From positions 29,721,258 to 29,785,257 of the forward strand of contig CM052354.1 in assembly GCA_028551475.1 (NCBI GenBank): 64,000 nt of DNA, given 5' to 3'. The DNA comes from Casuarina equisetifolia (taxonomy: Eukaryota; Streptophyta; Magnoliopsida; Fagales; Casuarinaceae). The translations under genes were made by a program, and so were the position numbers. Below, piece by piece: positions 23,690 to 34,869 of the stretch (position 1 is the first letter of the stretch; each line of letters opens with the position of its first letter). The notes under the pieces were generated by a model. It ran no database searches, had not been told where the DNA came from, and saw only the letters and a list, made by a program, of their open reading frames with translations.

Positions 23690-24355
23690 TTCTCCCGACC
23701 ATTTATTATATAACCCAAATTCATAACCCAGCACGACTGGGTTTTGGATTCCCAAATCGACTTAACTTTAAACTCTTAAAGTGGTTGTGAACTATAAGAT
23801 TTGGTTAGTCAAAAGATTTTGTATTTTATTTTATTATGTAGTTATATCAGCATAACTTATTGAATTGTATGATTAATTTCTTATAACAGACTTTTGAATT
23901 CAAGTTACTTTTCAAAATACCAGATTTAAAAAGTTTAAATCCCTTTCAAAAAGGTTTAAATTTCTGTTTTATTTTTTATTTTGTTTCCCTATAACCCAAA
24001 ACCATCATATTACATTCTGGCAGCGCTTACTCTTTTACAGTTTAGGCACGAGGAACAACTCCTTTACAGAATTTTGCGACTCCATAGAAAGGTGCAATAA
24101 CCGCCGGTGATACCTTTAATAAAGATAGCCCTCGTATTCACATGATTAAATGAAATATGAGAAGGAAAAAAAAATATTTTTCAAACAGAGAAAAAGGGAA
24201 AAGAAAATAAACCACAAAAAGTAAATACTGTAAATTGAGTAGAAAATACCAAAAGATTCTATGAAATACATTAATATTCTACCTCGAAGTAAAATGTTTT
24301 TTTTAAAATGAGGCAAAGATGGGAGAGAAATCTCACGCGACATGAGGTGAAGTTG
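23690..24355. repeat. 5' flank of the intact F-box gene (duplicate at 35930-36590)
   Basis: This noncoding stretch aligns closely with 35930-36590, including AACCCAGCACGACTGGGTTT, AAAGGTGCAATAACCGCCGG and a shared end near AAGTTGAAC where the copia element is inserted. It probably contains the promoter of the F-box gene. It holds no gene itself. Confidence 0.75.
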
Positions 24356-24360
24356 AACAA

Positions 24361-24563
24361 TGTAAGAAACCAAGAAATTGCAAGAGAGCATAAAGGATTT
24401 CTCTATTGCTGTATTGATCTTTACAATGTTTGCTATACATTTATAGAGACATAGCCTAGCCTAGGAAAAGTAAACCAAATATTTACAATAATTACAATAA
24501 TATTATGCCTAATCACAGGCACTAATATGGTAATGTATTAGGTGAGGCAGCTGTTTATTAACA
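24361..24563 (-). repeat. 3' LTR of the copia element
   Basis: 203 bp, bounded by TG and CA, differing from the 5' LTR at about 12 positions by eye. It is followed inward by the polypurine tract (seen as CTCCCCCTCAAG on the plus strand). Confidence 0.9.
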
Positions 24564-27500
24564 CTCCCCCTCAAGCTGGAGATTTGAATAAATCAAATAC
24601 TCCAAGCTTGGAGAGAAGATGCTAATGTTGTTTGCTGTTGAGTGCCTTAGTGAGTAGGTCAGCAAGTTCTTCCTTGGTTGATACATGTCGTGTCGTAATG
24701 ATTCCTTGTTGAAGCTTTTCTGTGACATAATGACATTCAACTTCAATATGCTTTGTGCGCTCATGAAATATAGGGTTTGTTGCAATCTTCTCCGCGGCTT
24801 CATTGTCACAATGGAGTAATGCTGGACACTTCATGTAAAACTAAAATCTTTAAGTAACCCAATGATCTAGACTATTTCACAAGTAGTAAGTTGCATAACT
24901 CTGTATTCTGCTTCGGCTGATGATAAAGACACAGTGGGTTGTTTTTTTTAGCGCCATGAAATCAAAGAGTTTCCCAACATTATACAAAAGCATGTGGGGG
25001 ATCTTATTGTCATGGGACATGTGCTGTAATTAGAGTCGCAATCTGCTCGCAACTCAAATGGCGAAGATGATGGGAACATGAAAGCAAGGCCTAGGCAGCT
25101 TTTAAGATATCTGATCACTTTCAGAGCAGCTTCCATGTGAGATTGTTTTGGATCATGCATGAACTGGCTAAGAAGTTGGACTGGAAATGTGATGTCAGGC
25201 CTGATGAGTGTGAGATAAATCAGTCGTCCAACTAGTCGCTGATAGACTGAAGGATCATCAAGAGGAGGATCATTCATTTGTTCTTTCAATCCAACATCAT
25301 ACTCAAGGCTTATGAATTTTTTATTCTGCTCCATAGGAATTATTGATGGCTTTGAACCAACTAAGCCTGCTTCAGAAATAAGTTCCAATGTATACTTTCG
25401 CTGACTTAACGAAATACCATCTGGAGATCGAGCAATTTCAAGCCCTAAGAAAAACTTTGAGGGACCAAGATCTTTCATGAAGAATGTACCATGGAAATAT
25501 TTTTTGAGGTCTGAAATGGCTGCTTGATTGTTTCCTGTAATCAAGATATCATCAACATAAATGAGTAAAGCCACAAAAGAGCTACCTTTCCTCTTGGTGA
25601 ACAAGGAGTAATCATGGTAAGACTGGTTGAAGCCATGTGCAATCAGGGCACCAGTGAACTTGGCATTCCATTGCCAAGAAGCTTGCTTCAACCCATAAAG
25701 GGATTTCTGCAATCGACAGACAAGATGCTCCCCTTGATTGTGAAAGCCGGAGGGAAGCTTTATATAGACCTCCTTCGAAAGATCACCATGAAGAAAGGCG
25801 TTCTGGACATCCATCTGATAAAGAGGCCAATGATGGACGGCGGCAATGGTAATGATGAGCCGAACAATGAGATGTTTGGCTGTGGGAGAGAAAGTATCCT
25901 AGTAGTCAATGCCTTCACGTTGATTATAGCCCTTGGCAACCAAACAAGCTTTGTAACATTCAATGGAGCCATCAGCATGATACTTCACCTTATAAACCAA
26001 TTTACATCCAATAGAACGACGACCAGAGGGCAAAGGAACAATATCCCAAGTGTGATTAGCCTGAAGGGCAGTAAGTTCAACGTCCATGGCTATAATTCAA
26101 TTAGGGTCTTGGGTGGCCTCATGGTACGTGGTAGGTTCGGTGATGGCAGAAATGGAGGCTATGAAGTGTTGGTAAGGGGGGTTGCAGTAGTGGAAGGAGA
26201 CATAGTTAGATATCGGATAAAGGGAGGTAAGGTAGGACATATGTAGTCGGAAGTCTAGATAGGAGGGTGAGTGGGACAGCCAGATCGACGTAGTGAAGGA
26301 TCGGGAGGCTCAATAGAAGGAGTAGTAGTAATGGCAGTAGGTTAGGGAGGTGGGGTGGGAGATGGTGGCGATGCAAGATCAGGGGTGTCCAATGAAAGGT
26401 TGGAGGGGAGAGGCGAGGCAATGGGAATCGTACCTGAAGGAGCTGGGTCAGGAAGATCCATAGGCAATGATGAGGAAGTGTACGTGTTAGGATCTGGCAC
26501 AACTAGAGGTGACGAGAGGGCTACACTGTCCAAAGAAGAAGAAGAAGAAGAAGAAGAAGAAGGAAAAACAGTTTCTTGAAAAACAACATCACGACTAACG
26601 AAAAATTTATGGGACTGAGGGTCATAGACACGATAACCTTTTTGAGAAGGAGGATAACCTATAAAAATGCATGGAAGGGCGCGAGGACTAAACTTATCTC
26701 AAGGGCCCAAGGTGGTGGTGTAACAATGACAACTAAAAACACAAAAATGGTCAAGGATAGGAGGTTTACTAAATAATTTTTCAAAGGGACTGAGACCATG
26801 AAGAGAGGAAGAGGGAAGTTAGTTGATAAGGTAAGTGGCAGTGACAAGGCATTCCCCCCAGAATGGTGGGGGGATGTGGGCTTGATACATTAAAGCATGG
26901 GCCACATCTAATAAGTGTCGATGTTTGCGTTCAACAACTCCATTTTGTTGAGGAGTGTGAACGTATGAGGTCTCATGGGAAATGCCCTTCATGGAAAGGA
27001 ATGAACGACACTTAGAAGAAAAAAATTTAGAGCCATTGTCAGAACGAATGCGACGAACAGTGGCATTGAATTGGGTATGAACCAAGGAGATAAAATATTG
27101 AATTTTGGAAAATACTTGACTTTTAAATTGAAGGAGAAAAGTCCAAGTAGCATGAGAAAAGTCATCCACAATGGTAAGAAAATAGCGTGCACCATCATAG
27201 GTGGGAGTTCGATGAGGACCCTAAACATCCATGTGGACAAGCTCAAAAATAGAGTGAGTCAGAGTGTGACTAATGGGAAAAGGTTAGCAGGTTTGTTTAG
27301 CTAAAGGGCAAATAGGACAGGAAAAAGAAGAAGGATAAGAAACAAAAACACTAGAAGAAGAAAATTGTCCTAAGGAAGAATGACCAAGACGTTGATGCAA
27401 AAGATCATAACTAATATTATTAATAAAAATTGGAGTACAAGGAGATCGCTGTTTAGAAGTACAAACAGTGGACTTTAAGGAATTTAAATATTCAGAGAAA

Positions 27501-29827
27501 ACAAAACTAAAATTTTTTGGAAAAGCAGAACATAGAAAGTATAGTCCACAATCAGCCTTACTAAGCCCGATCAGATCCCCAGTCATACGGTCCTGAAAGA
27601 CACAAAAAGCATCGAAAAAAATAGCCACACAATTGTTATCACGGGTTAATTTTTGAATAGATAACAAATTGTGTTTAAAACGGGGAGCATATAAAATATT
27701 AGTGAGATGCAATTGTGGATAAAGTTGGCAGCGACCAATGTGGGTGACAGGACTAAGTGAGTAATCAGGCAATGTAATATTAATGAGTACAACGCATGGG
27801 GAAAATGAATCAAGAAAAGATAAATTACAAGTGATATGGTCACTAGCCCCTGAATCGATTATCCATAAGGATGAAATGGGAGAAAGGGAAGAAACTGTAC
27901 CTGAGAATGGGTCCGAGGAACCCATTTAGTTGATGAAATTCAAGAGCTTGTGCTGTTGATCGGCAGTGAGAGTAAGCCTAGTGGATCCGCCATATATGCT
28001 ACCTGGGCTAGGTGGATGATGGCCTAGGATACCCGGACTGGGTATGGGTGGATAGCCGAAAGAGTCCTAAAAAAAAGGTCCCCTAGTGAAGTCCATAGCT
28101 AGGGGATAAGTTAGGCTATAGCCAAGTGAAAGTAAAGAGTCAGATGTGGCAATATTATGGGCTAAGGGCCCTGGGCTAGTAGGCTTGCGCCTATTATTAC
28201 CACACTACTTGGGCTTACTGCTAGAGGGGTAGCCCACTAATTGGTAGCAGGACTCATGCAGGTGTCCAGGCCGCTTGCAATGACTGCAAATAGGCCAGGA
28301 TGTGGGAGGTGCCTGCTGGGCATGAGGTGGGATAGGCCCGTTAGGCCCACCCGAGGATAAGGCCCTAGATGGCGAATCATGGGTCTAGCCCGTTTGGGCC
28401 AAAGATACACCTGACCCGACTGGGGTGCGACTGGAACGTTGCGTCTGAAATGCACTAGCATCACTATTGGGAGAGGAACGACCATTGGCAGCAGCACGTT
28501 GGAACAAGTCTTACTTTGACAGCGAGTAAAGCTTTTCCACGCTCGGTAGCTCGTCGTGTGACATGACGTTGGAGCGAAGGATAGAGAATTCATCCAACAA
28601 GGCCAAAAGAAGTTGCAGGGATCGATCCTCCACTTCACGGTGCCGAAATTACTTACTAGTGTCACAAATGCCGCCACAACAACAATGAAGAGGAGGCTGT
28701 TGGGCATCTAAAGCACCCCAACGCTCCTTCAAACGAAGGTAGAAGGATGTGAGCTCATCACTAGAGGCGCTGGGAGACAAGTGGAAAGTGCCGATGGCCT
28801 GTTTAAGGGAAAATTTCTAGGTCCCATTAATCCAATTGAAGCTATCTCAAAGCAATTGCCAGACATCGGCGACACTGGGAGCAGTGGAGACCATAGTCTC
28901 GAGTGAGGAATCGATGGAGTGGGTTAACCAAGTCTTCACAACTGCATGACACTAGTCCCAACGAGTAGCAGCGTCATCATCGCCAGTAGGGCGTAGGAGC
29001 TTGCCAGTCAAAAAACCCATCTTATTCCGAACAAGGAACATTGTTCAGATTTGCTCGCTCCAAACATGCCAGTTGGCCTCGCCAGTGAGCTTCTGGGACA
29101 CGATGCATGCCAATTGAAAATCGGCAGCAGTGAGATGGTATGGATTGTGGAGAGGAGAGATAGTGGAGCTATTGGTAGTGGCCATGAGGAAGGAGAACAA
29201 AGACGGCTAAGGTTTTAGAGGAGGGAATTAAGGATAAGGGTAATTTGGTAAATAAAGAAAGGAATAGCAAAAGTGGCTAGGGTTGACAGAAAATAAAAAA
29301 CAAGGGAGAAGGCGGCTAGGGTTAACATGAAAAGAAAAGAAAAAAAAAACAAATGAGGAAAGAAAAGGCAACTAGGTTTACGTGTCTAGGAATGAGGAAA
29401 AAGACAAAGTTGAAAAAGATGACAAAGTGGCGTGACTTATGTGAAGGGAAAAAGGAAGAGGAGAGAAAGAAAACTCTTTAGGCTACGGTGAGTTGGAAAA
29501 AAAGAGGAAAGAGAACAGAGAATTGTGAACGATGAAGAGAAAGGACAAAGAGAGAGAAAATACCTTGGTCTATGGGTGGAAAAAGTGACAGGAAAGAGAA
29601 AGAAAGGACCAAAGGGAGGGAGAAAATACCTTTGTCTACGGGTGGAAAAAGTAATAGGAAAGAGAAAGAAAGGACCAAAGGGAGGAAGGATAAAACAGAA
29701 GGTGAAAAAATAACAAGAATTGACGGGAGAAGAAAGCAATGGATGAAAAAAAAAACAGCAAGAGGCTTACAACTTGTTGGAAGAGAGAAAAAGGGCGGAA
29801 GCTAGGAACATATGGCAATTGATACCA

Positions 29828-30030
29828 TGTAAGAAACTAAGAAACTGCGAAGGAGCATAAAGGATTTCTTTATTGTTGTATTGATCTTTACAATGTTTGC
29901 TATATATTTATAGAGATATAGCCTAGCCTAGGAAAGGTAAACCAAATATTTACAATAATTACAATAATATTGTGCCTAATCACAGGCACTAATATGGTAA
30001 TGTATTAGGTGAGGCAGCTGTCTATTAACA
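29828..30030 (-). repeat. 5' LTR of the copia element
   Basis: 203 bp, the same length as its partner. The primer binding site lies at 29820-29827 (TGGTATCA on the minus strand), and the AACAA target duplication follows at 30031-30035. Confidence 0.9.
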
Positions 30031-30240
30031 AACAAAATGCGAAGCAGTTGAATTGAATCCCTCTCTCTCCCTTTTTTTTTTCTCCTTCAAAATCTAGCAA
30101 CAAAACCCAAACAGGATTCGTTCAACAATCCAATTGAAAGAAAGGTTATGTTAATAATATTCAATTATATAGACAAAGTGAGTAGAAAATATATCTGTAA
30201 TGATACAATAATACTAAAACTCTATCATAAAATTCTCTTC

Positions 30241-30690
30241 TTAATAATCTTCATGCGAAAGGATTATAAACTCTTTAAACTTGGTGATGAAATCTTGTGA
30301 AATTGGTGATGTAGATAAAATGGCCATCATCCCTATGTCTTCTCCATTCTTGAGTACATGCTTTATTTGTTCCACTTCATTCCTGCCATAGAAAGACTTC
30401 ACAACTGTAGTTTTCAGAAGATGAGTAAATGGGAGATTTTGAGATTGCTCATATTACGTCCAATAAAAGAGCCTTGTTTTTATGGCCTTATTTTTTATTA
30501 GGATAGGATGCTTCAGATTAGTTACTCCTATGAGAAGGAAAGACAATGGTTTGACCCGTGAACTACTTAAAGTTCCTCTAATGGCCAAATGCTCTACGTT
30601 ACCAAACAAAAACGGCAAGCAATCATGCACGTGCGAAACCGGAACAAAATCATTGCATAGTGTTAGACTTTTGGCTCCATGAATTACTGA
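30241..30690 (-). pseudogene. F-box gene fragment (C-terminal third)
   Basis: The minus strand begins in a region matching GAKSLTLCNDFV, continues HVHDCLPFLFGNVEHLAIRG and degenerates through the FBD-like tail to a stop at 30241. It corresponds to residues from about 360 to the end of the intact gene. Upstream it joins at about 30688 to sequence that matches 40011-40085, which lies upstream of another F-box pseudogene. The body and N-terminus were therefore removed by a deletion. Frame disruptions are present, including near 30460. Confidence 0.82.
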
Positions 30691-30830
30691 CGTGGCAACT
30701 TCTGTATCTTTTTCCATCGGGAATTACTGTTCAATGCCTATTATTTATTATACACCCCAAACTCCTAATCCAATACCACTGGGTTTTAGATTCTTGAAAC
30801 AATTTAATTTTATACTTCCAATAGAATAAT

Positions 30831-31977
30831 GTTTTCGTGAATCAGTGAACAAACGGTTACGTTCACGGAAGTACTCAGAAAGTAATTTACTCAAACTGTA
30901 TCTAGGATATATCAGTATTTTTTTAGCAAGAACAAGTAGTTGGGTGCCAAAGCAATTGACTTATGATTTTAAGATTCTCACTTCCAATTCCTTTACTCTC
31001 TTTATCATATATATTTATATATATCTTGTCAACGTCAAAGAAATTTGTGTAAAATAATTCAAGATACAATAGACTAGTTAATATTTCAATTACAAAAAAT
31101 AAATGACATGTTGCGGCATCATGTAAGTACTAAGAAGGATTTGTTAGGATCATTTATACCTTATAAAGATGCCAAAAGGTTTTGTTGTTAGTTGAGGAAC
31201 AATACATGTCTTAAAGTTTTACCTTTCACATGATAAAGGAGCTACCCAATGTTTAATTGTCATGATAGGAATGATGGGTGTTACATCAAGTATAGTTTCT
31301 AATATCAAAATTGCAAATGAGTATGGACAATTTGTAAAGTCAACAATTGTTTAGTTTAATAAAAAGTAGGTGTTGCCTAAAATGTTTTGGTTGCCCCGAT
31401 ATTCTAAAGGTGCATGAGTGGGTGTATGAGTTATAAAAAAAGATACATATCCAAGTATAGATAGTCTTAAAAGTATTAGAAATATTATATAAGCATTAAC
31501 TTTTTATCTTTTTGATCTCTAAAAGAAGAACTCTATCCTTTATGGCCATTCAATTCTAGATTGCTAATCTGATTGTTAGAAACAAGCTTTCATGATGTTG
31601 TGAGTAGTGAATACATAAAACTTTTTAACACTATTATTAACAAAATAAATTAAAGAAGACATATTGCTGCTTACTATTTAGTGATGAAAACTTGTTCATT
31701 GATATCAAGCTACTAAAACTGTTTACTTTTTCTTAGTAGCAGCAAGGAACACGCTTATCTAACTTAAGGATAAGTATTTATACCCCAAAAGAGTTAGTCA
31801 CTAAAGGGATACCTCTAGCACTACTTTTTGCTACAAAAGGAAATGCTAAAACGTACGATTTTGTAGGAACGTTTTGTATTGGTGGTAATTGATTTGACCA
31901 GACCATCAGTTCTACGATATTATTACACGCAAATTTGACCTAAAAGCCAATTTCAGCTGCGATAGTGTAATTTATGG
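30831..31977. repeat. Duplicated 3' flank of GulLO copy C (pair at 5013-6370)
   Basis: This is the partner of the flank beside copy A, starting at the same TTTTCGTGAATCAGTGA and running to the truncated exon 4 of copy C. It carries no gene. The order flank then GulLO is the same in both blocks, so the duplication is direct. Confidence 0.8.
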
Positions 31978-32189
31978 CCCCACACATTGCTTTCGGCTCC
32001 AATGCAATTAACTTTTGGACATCTTGGATGAAGTTCTTAACCACGGACAAGCCAATACTAAATGTTGTTTGGTGATAAAACTTACCCTTGACTCTTGGGT
32101 CCCAGGCACATGCTGTGATTAGTGCATCTTCAAGACTATCCAGGCAAGTTCCAGATGATTGAAGGCAGTTGTGAAACCCAGTTACAGGA

Positions 32190-32267
32190 TGTTGAGAGTG
32201 CCAATCTCACATTGGAACATGGGTTACCTCCTACCTTTGCTCATGTAGGCTTGAACCGATTCTTACA
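32190..32267. mobile_element. 78-bp solo-LTR-like insertion (TRIM-like fossil) in exon 4 of copy C
   Basis: Relative to copy A, 78 extra bases begin TGTTGAGAGTG and end TTCTTACA, with CAGGA before and CAGAA after as a 5-bp target-site duplication. TG/CA ends and a 5-bp duplication fit a very small solo LTR. Its opening resembles the TRIM-type repeat at 34626. It has no coding part. Confidence 0.55.
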
Positions 32268-32384
32268 CAGAATAACCCGTAAAGAGAATACCTATTAGTC
32301 CACAGTCAAATACATCACTGCTTTGAACTAGTAAATTATCAAAAACAGAAATAATGAAAATATAAAAGGATGAAGATTGTGATA

Positions 32385-32690
32385 ACTTTTTATCTTGCAT
32401 TTTGTATATGGATTGAATAAAGTAAAAGATTATTTCAAGAAAAAACAACTTATATCTCAATTCCATTAGCAAAAGTCAAGAAAGGTATACCATGAAGAGT
32501 TTTTTTACCTAGAAATATAAATAATTTTTAGGAAAATATTATTTTGAATAAAATTTGAAGACTTTGAACCTTCATTTTTTTGAAGTGTAGTAACTTTAGC
32601 AATACTCAAGCATGTCCATTTACTTTTGTGCTATAACTTTTATTAATTTAATTTAATTTAATATTTAAAAATAAAAAATAAAAAAAGGAT
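32385..32690 (+). mobile_element. LINE 3' fragment in intron 3 of GulLO copy C
   Basis: Same family, orientation, position and flanks (GATTGTGATA before, GATCGCGATA after) as the insertion at 7199-7508 in copy A. It is therefore one insertion inherited by both copies through duplication. Confidence 0.75.
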
Positions 32691-33350
32691 CGCGATACCA
32701 TTGCTAGTTAATCCGTAGGCAGTGCTTGTGAGTGCAAATGTTACTATCTTTGCGCCGATGCACTTCCCTTCAGAATCTTTCGTGGATTTTTGCAACTCCT
32801 CTATTTAAACATGTAGAAAACATTAAGCTATCAAAACCATTACCTAAGTACGTGAGCAAGCTGGCCTGTGGCTCTGACAGCGGCGAGTTCAATTGAAGCT
32901 GTGGAGCGAAATGGAGTAAAATCATATACTCCGTCCCCTGACGTGTTTGCGGAGACACGATCATCGACTCGATAACCTGCCCGGCGTTGACTAGGGTACC
33001 ATGTTATGTCCGCAAACTCGTGTTGGTTGCCAAAGTTGGCAACTTGAGTTCCCAAGTCTGAATCGTCCTTTGTCAAATAGGTGATGGATCGCTTGAAGAG
33101 GGGTTGGAGCTGAAAAGTGGCTTGCGAGGGCAGAAATTTTCATTTTACTTGTTCACTTGTGCATTTTGACACGCTTGTTGACTTCACTAAGTTCCTTGTC
33201 CACAGAAAAACATTGATAATTTGTATGTTACGTGTGTCTAAACCCCATTCACTTGTACATTTTGACACGTTTGTTGACTTCAATAAGTTCCTGGTTCAAC
33301 AAATAAAACATTAATAACTTGTATATTATATGTGTCTAAGCCTAATCTCT

Positions 33351-33741
33351 ATATTATTTCACACATTCAATTTTATTTTATGTTTCTTTTGGGTATAAAA
33401 TTCTACATATTTATTTCATATACACAGTATTATATAGCAAGTAGAAAAGGATAAACAGTGATTTCCTTTCCTACTTGCTACAGAATACTATGTATATGAA
33501 ATAAATATGTAGAATTTTATACCCAAAATATTATTTCACACATTCAATTTTATTTTATTTTTCTTTTGGGTATGAAATTCTACATATTTATTTCATATAC
33601 ATAGTATTCTGTAGCAAGTAGGAAAGGAAATCACTATTTATCCTTTTCTACTTGCTATATAATACTGTGTATATGAAATAAATATGTAGAATTTTATACC
33701 CAAAAGAAACATAAAATAAAATTGAATGTGTGAAATAATAT
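33351..33741. repeat. 391-bp composite palindrome and tandem repeat in intron 1 of GulLO copy C
   Basis: The left arm 33351-33528 and right arm 33564-33741 (178 bp each) are nearly perfect reverse complements around a 35-bp spacer. At the same time 33352-33528 and 33529-33705 are 177-bp direct repeats. Each unit contains a 142-bp inner hairpin running from TTTTGGGTAT to ATACCCAAAA. Its arms (about 58 bases, containing CTACATATTTATTTCATATA) flank a short loop with ATAAACAGTGATTT. Only one half-arm, about 110 bases, is present at the equivalent place in copy A (about 8230-8340) and copy B (about 15115-15225). The structure is therefore inverted-direct-inverted-direct amplification of one ancestral segment. 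It has no coding capacity, and a transcript through it would fold into a long hairpin. Confidence 0.88.
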
Positions 33742-34625
33742 AGTAAAGTTTATCTATGACAGACATGTTGCTTAGTTGACAACTCATATTATTTGGGATC
33801 AAAAGGTTTTAAATTTGACACCCAATTCCCTACATTCCCTATTAAAAAAATTCCATCTAAATATTTGGCCAACCAATCACCCAAACTCTTTCCTTGTTTC
33901 ATTTAAATGGGGGATTCATTAGATCATATCATCATTCCAATATGTAGATCAAATACACAACAATACAAATGTATCAACTTAAACAAAACAGATTTAGAGA
34001 GATTCATACTAATGCAATATTATATGTCTCCCATAATCTCTTTTAATAGATTTTCTTTTACTTTCTTCTTATTAAACGGATAACAGCTCATAAAATTCTC
34101 TTATTACTCAAATTCATGAGGCACTCACCACAAAATTGTGGGGCTCTCTCACTAAAATAAATTTCTCATTAAGCTTTTTTATACTTAAACCTTGGTTTCT
34201 ATAATTATATAAATATTCATACTAATTACAATATTGCAACTTTATCACTAGACCTAATTGTTCCATTAATCTAAACTTGTTAACTACATGAACTAGACCT
34301 TCAGTTACAAACTTTACTCCCAACATTTCCCGATGGTGTCGATCATATGTTGTTGAAAAGGCTTGACTTTATATTTGCGTTAAGTGGGATACCGAGTGTT
34401 TGTATTAATTCTTGCAAGTTGAATGGGGGAGCACAAACCATACCAGAGAGATAACTCCAAGAACTCCAAGTGACAATTTCGCTGCATCAAAAGCTTCGTC
34501 ACCATCCTTGAGATTCCAAGTATTTGCATACCCATCTTGGAGCCCTCCTAGACTGACAATCCAAAGTTCCACGACATAATCCCCTTGACCCACAATGTAC
34601 TACCATGTGCACCCATGCCTAAGAC

Positions 34626-34869
34626 TGTTGAAGGTAGGTGTTGTCTCACATTGGAAGTGAGAGAATGGGCATGTAGTCTTATAAGTGATGAGTATTCTCT
34701 ACCGAATACCATAAGGTTTTGAGATGGACCCTCACACTCTAATATGGTATTAAAGCCAAGGATGGGCTCCCGCTTCATTAACCCCCATGCCCTAAAGTTG
34801 AGCTTTAGTCCACTTGCAATGCTTAGGTCAACATGCAAGTAAGGAGGAGTATTGAAGGTGGGTGCTATT
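34626..34869 (+). mobile_element. TRIM-like LTR element fragment (fossil, broken)
   Basis: It begins TGTTGAAGGTAGGTG within exon 1 of GulLO copy C. A primer-site-like TGGTATTAAAGCCAAGG stands at about 34745. A second start similar to the first (TATTGAAGGTGGGTGCT) lies at about 34848 and then breaks off into F-box flank sequence. This is the plan of a terminal-repeat retrotransposon in miniature: a short LTR, primer site, tiny interior and the start of the second LTR. It has no coding region and is incomplete at the right. Confidence 0.65.

Larger units (their letters stand above)
24361..30030 (-). mobile_element. Ty1/copia LTR retrotransposon (fossil, broken)
   Basis: A full-length but degenerate copia element read on the minus strand. 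LTRs of 203 bp lie at both ends (TGTAAGAAAC to TTATTAACA on the plus strand), and AACAA is duplicated at 24356-24360 and 30031-30035. Next to the 5' LTR a TGGTATCA motif is the usual initiator-Met tRNA primer site. Next to the 3' LTR a G-rich polypurine tract is present. Parts in copia order are gag from about 29185 with its zinc-knuckle region near 28.25 kb, pre-integrase and protease region about 27.3-27.9 kb, integrase about 26.8-27.3 kb, reverse transcriptase about 24.95-26.1 kb and RNase H to about 24.6 kb. A purine-rich leader at 29.2-29.8 kb contains a short tandem repeat. The element carries several breaks and is not whole. LTR divergence of about 6% suggests a few million years. Confidence 0.92.
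31978..34625 (-). pseudogene. L-gulonolactone oxidase-like gene, copy C (truncated at both ends)
   Basis: Closest to copy A. Exon 4 survives only from 32291 to about 31981, ending near the ALEPKAM region. About 520 bases present in A (including the WGKNRN and Cys-rich parts) are missing, and a 78-bp insertion interrupts it. Exon 3 is 32800-32699 (102 nt). Exon 2 (33121-32866, 256 nt) is open and keeps CGA where copy A has TGA, but both of its splice sites are altered. The intron 1 acceptor AG reads AA (minus strand at 33123-33122), and the intron 2 donor GT reads GC. Exon 1 remains only from 34625 to the donor at 34444. The N-terminal part, with the signal peptide and the start of the FAD domain, is replaced by a TRIM-like element. 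Intron 1 contains the large palindrome at 33351-33741. It cannot encode a working oxidase. Confidence 0.88.

Noticed and set aside
25614-26246. 210-codon plus-strand frame inside the copia element
   Set aside because: It is the antisense shadow of the reverse transcriptase and integrase region.
33351-33741. Interpretation of the palindrome as a CRISPR-like array or a simple MITE
   Set aside because: There are no unique spacers, and the genome is plant nuclear. No target-site duplication is seen, and the arms match single-copy sequence in the sister introns.
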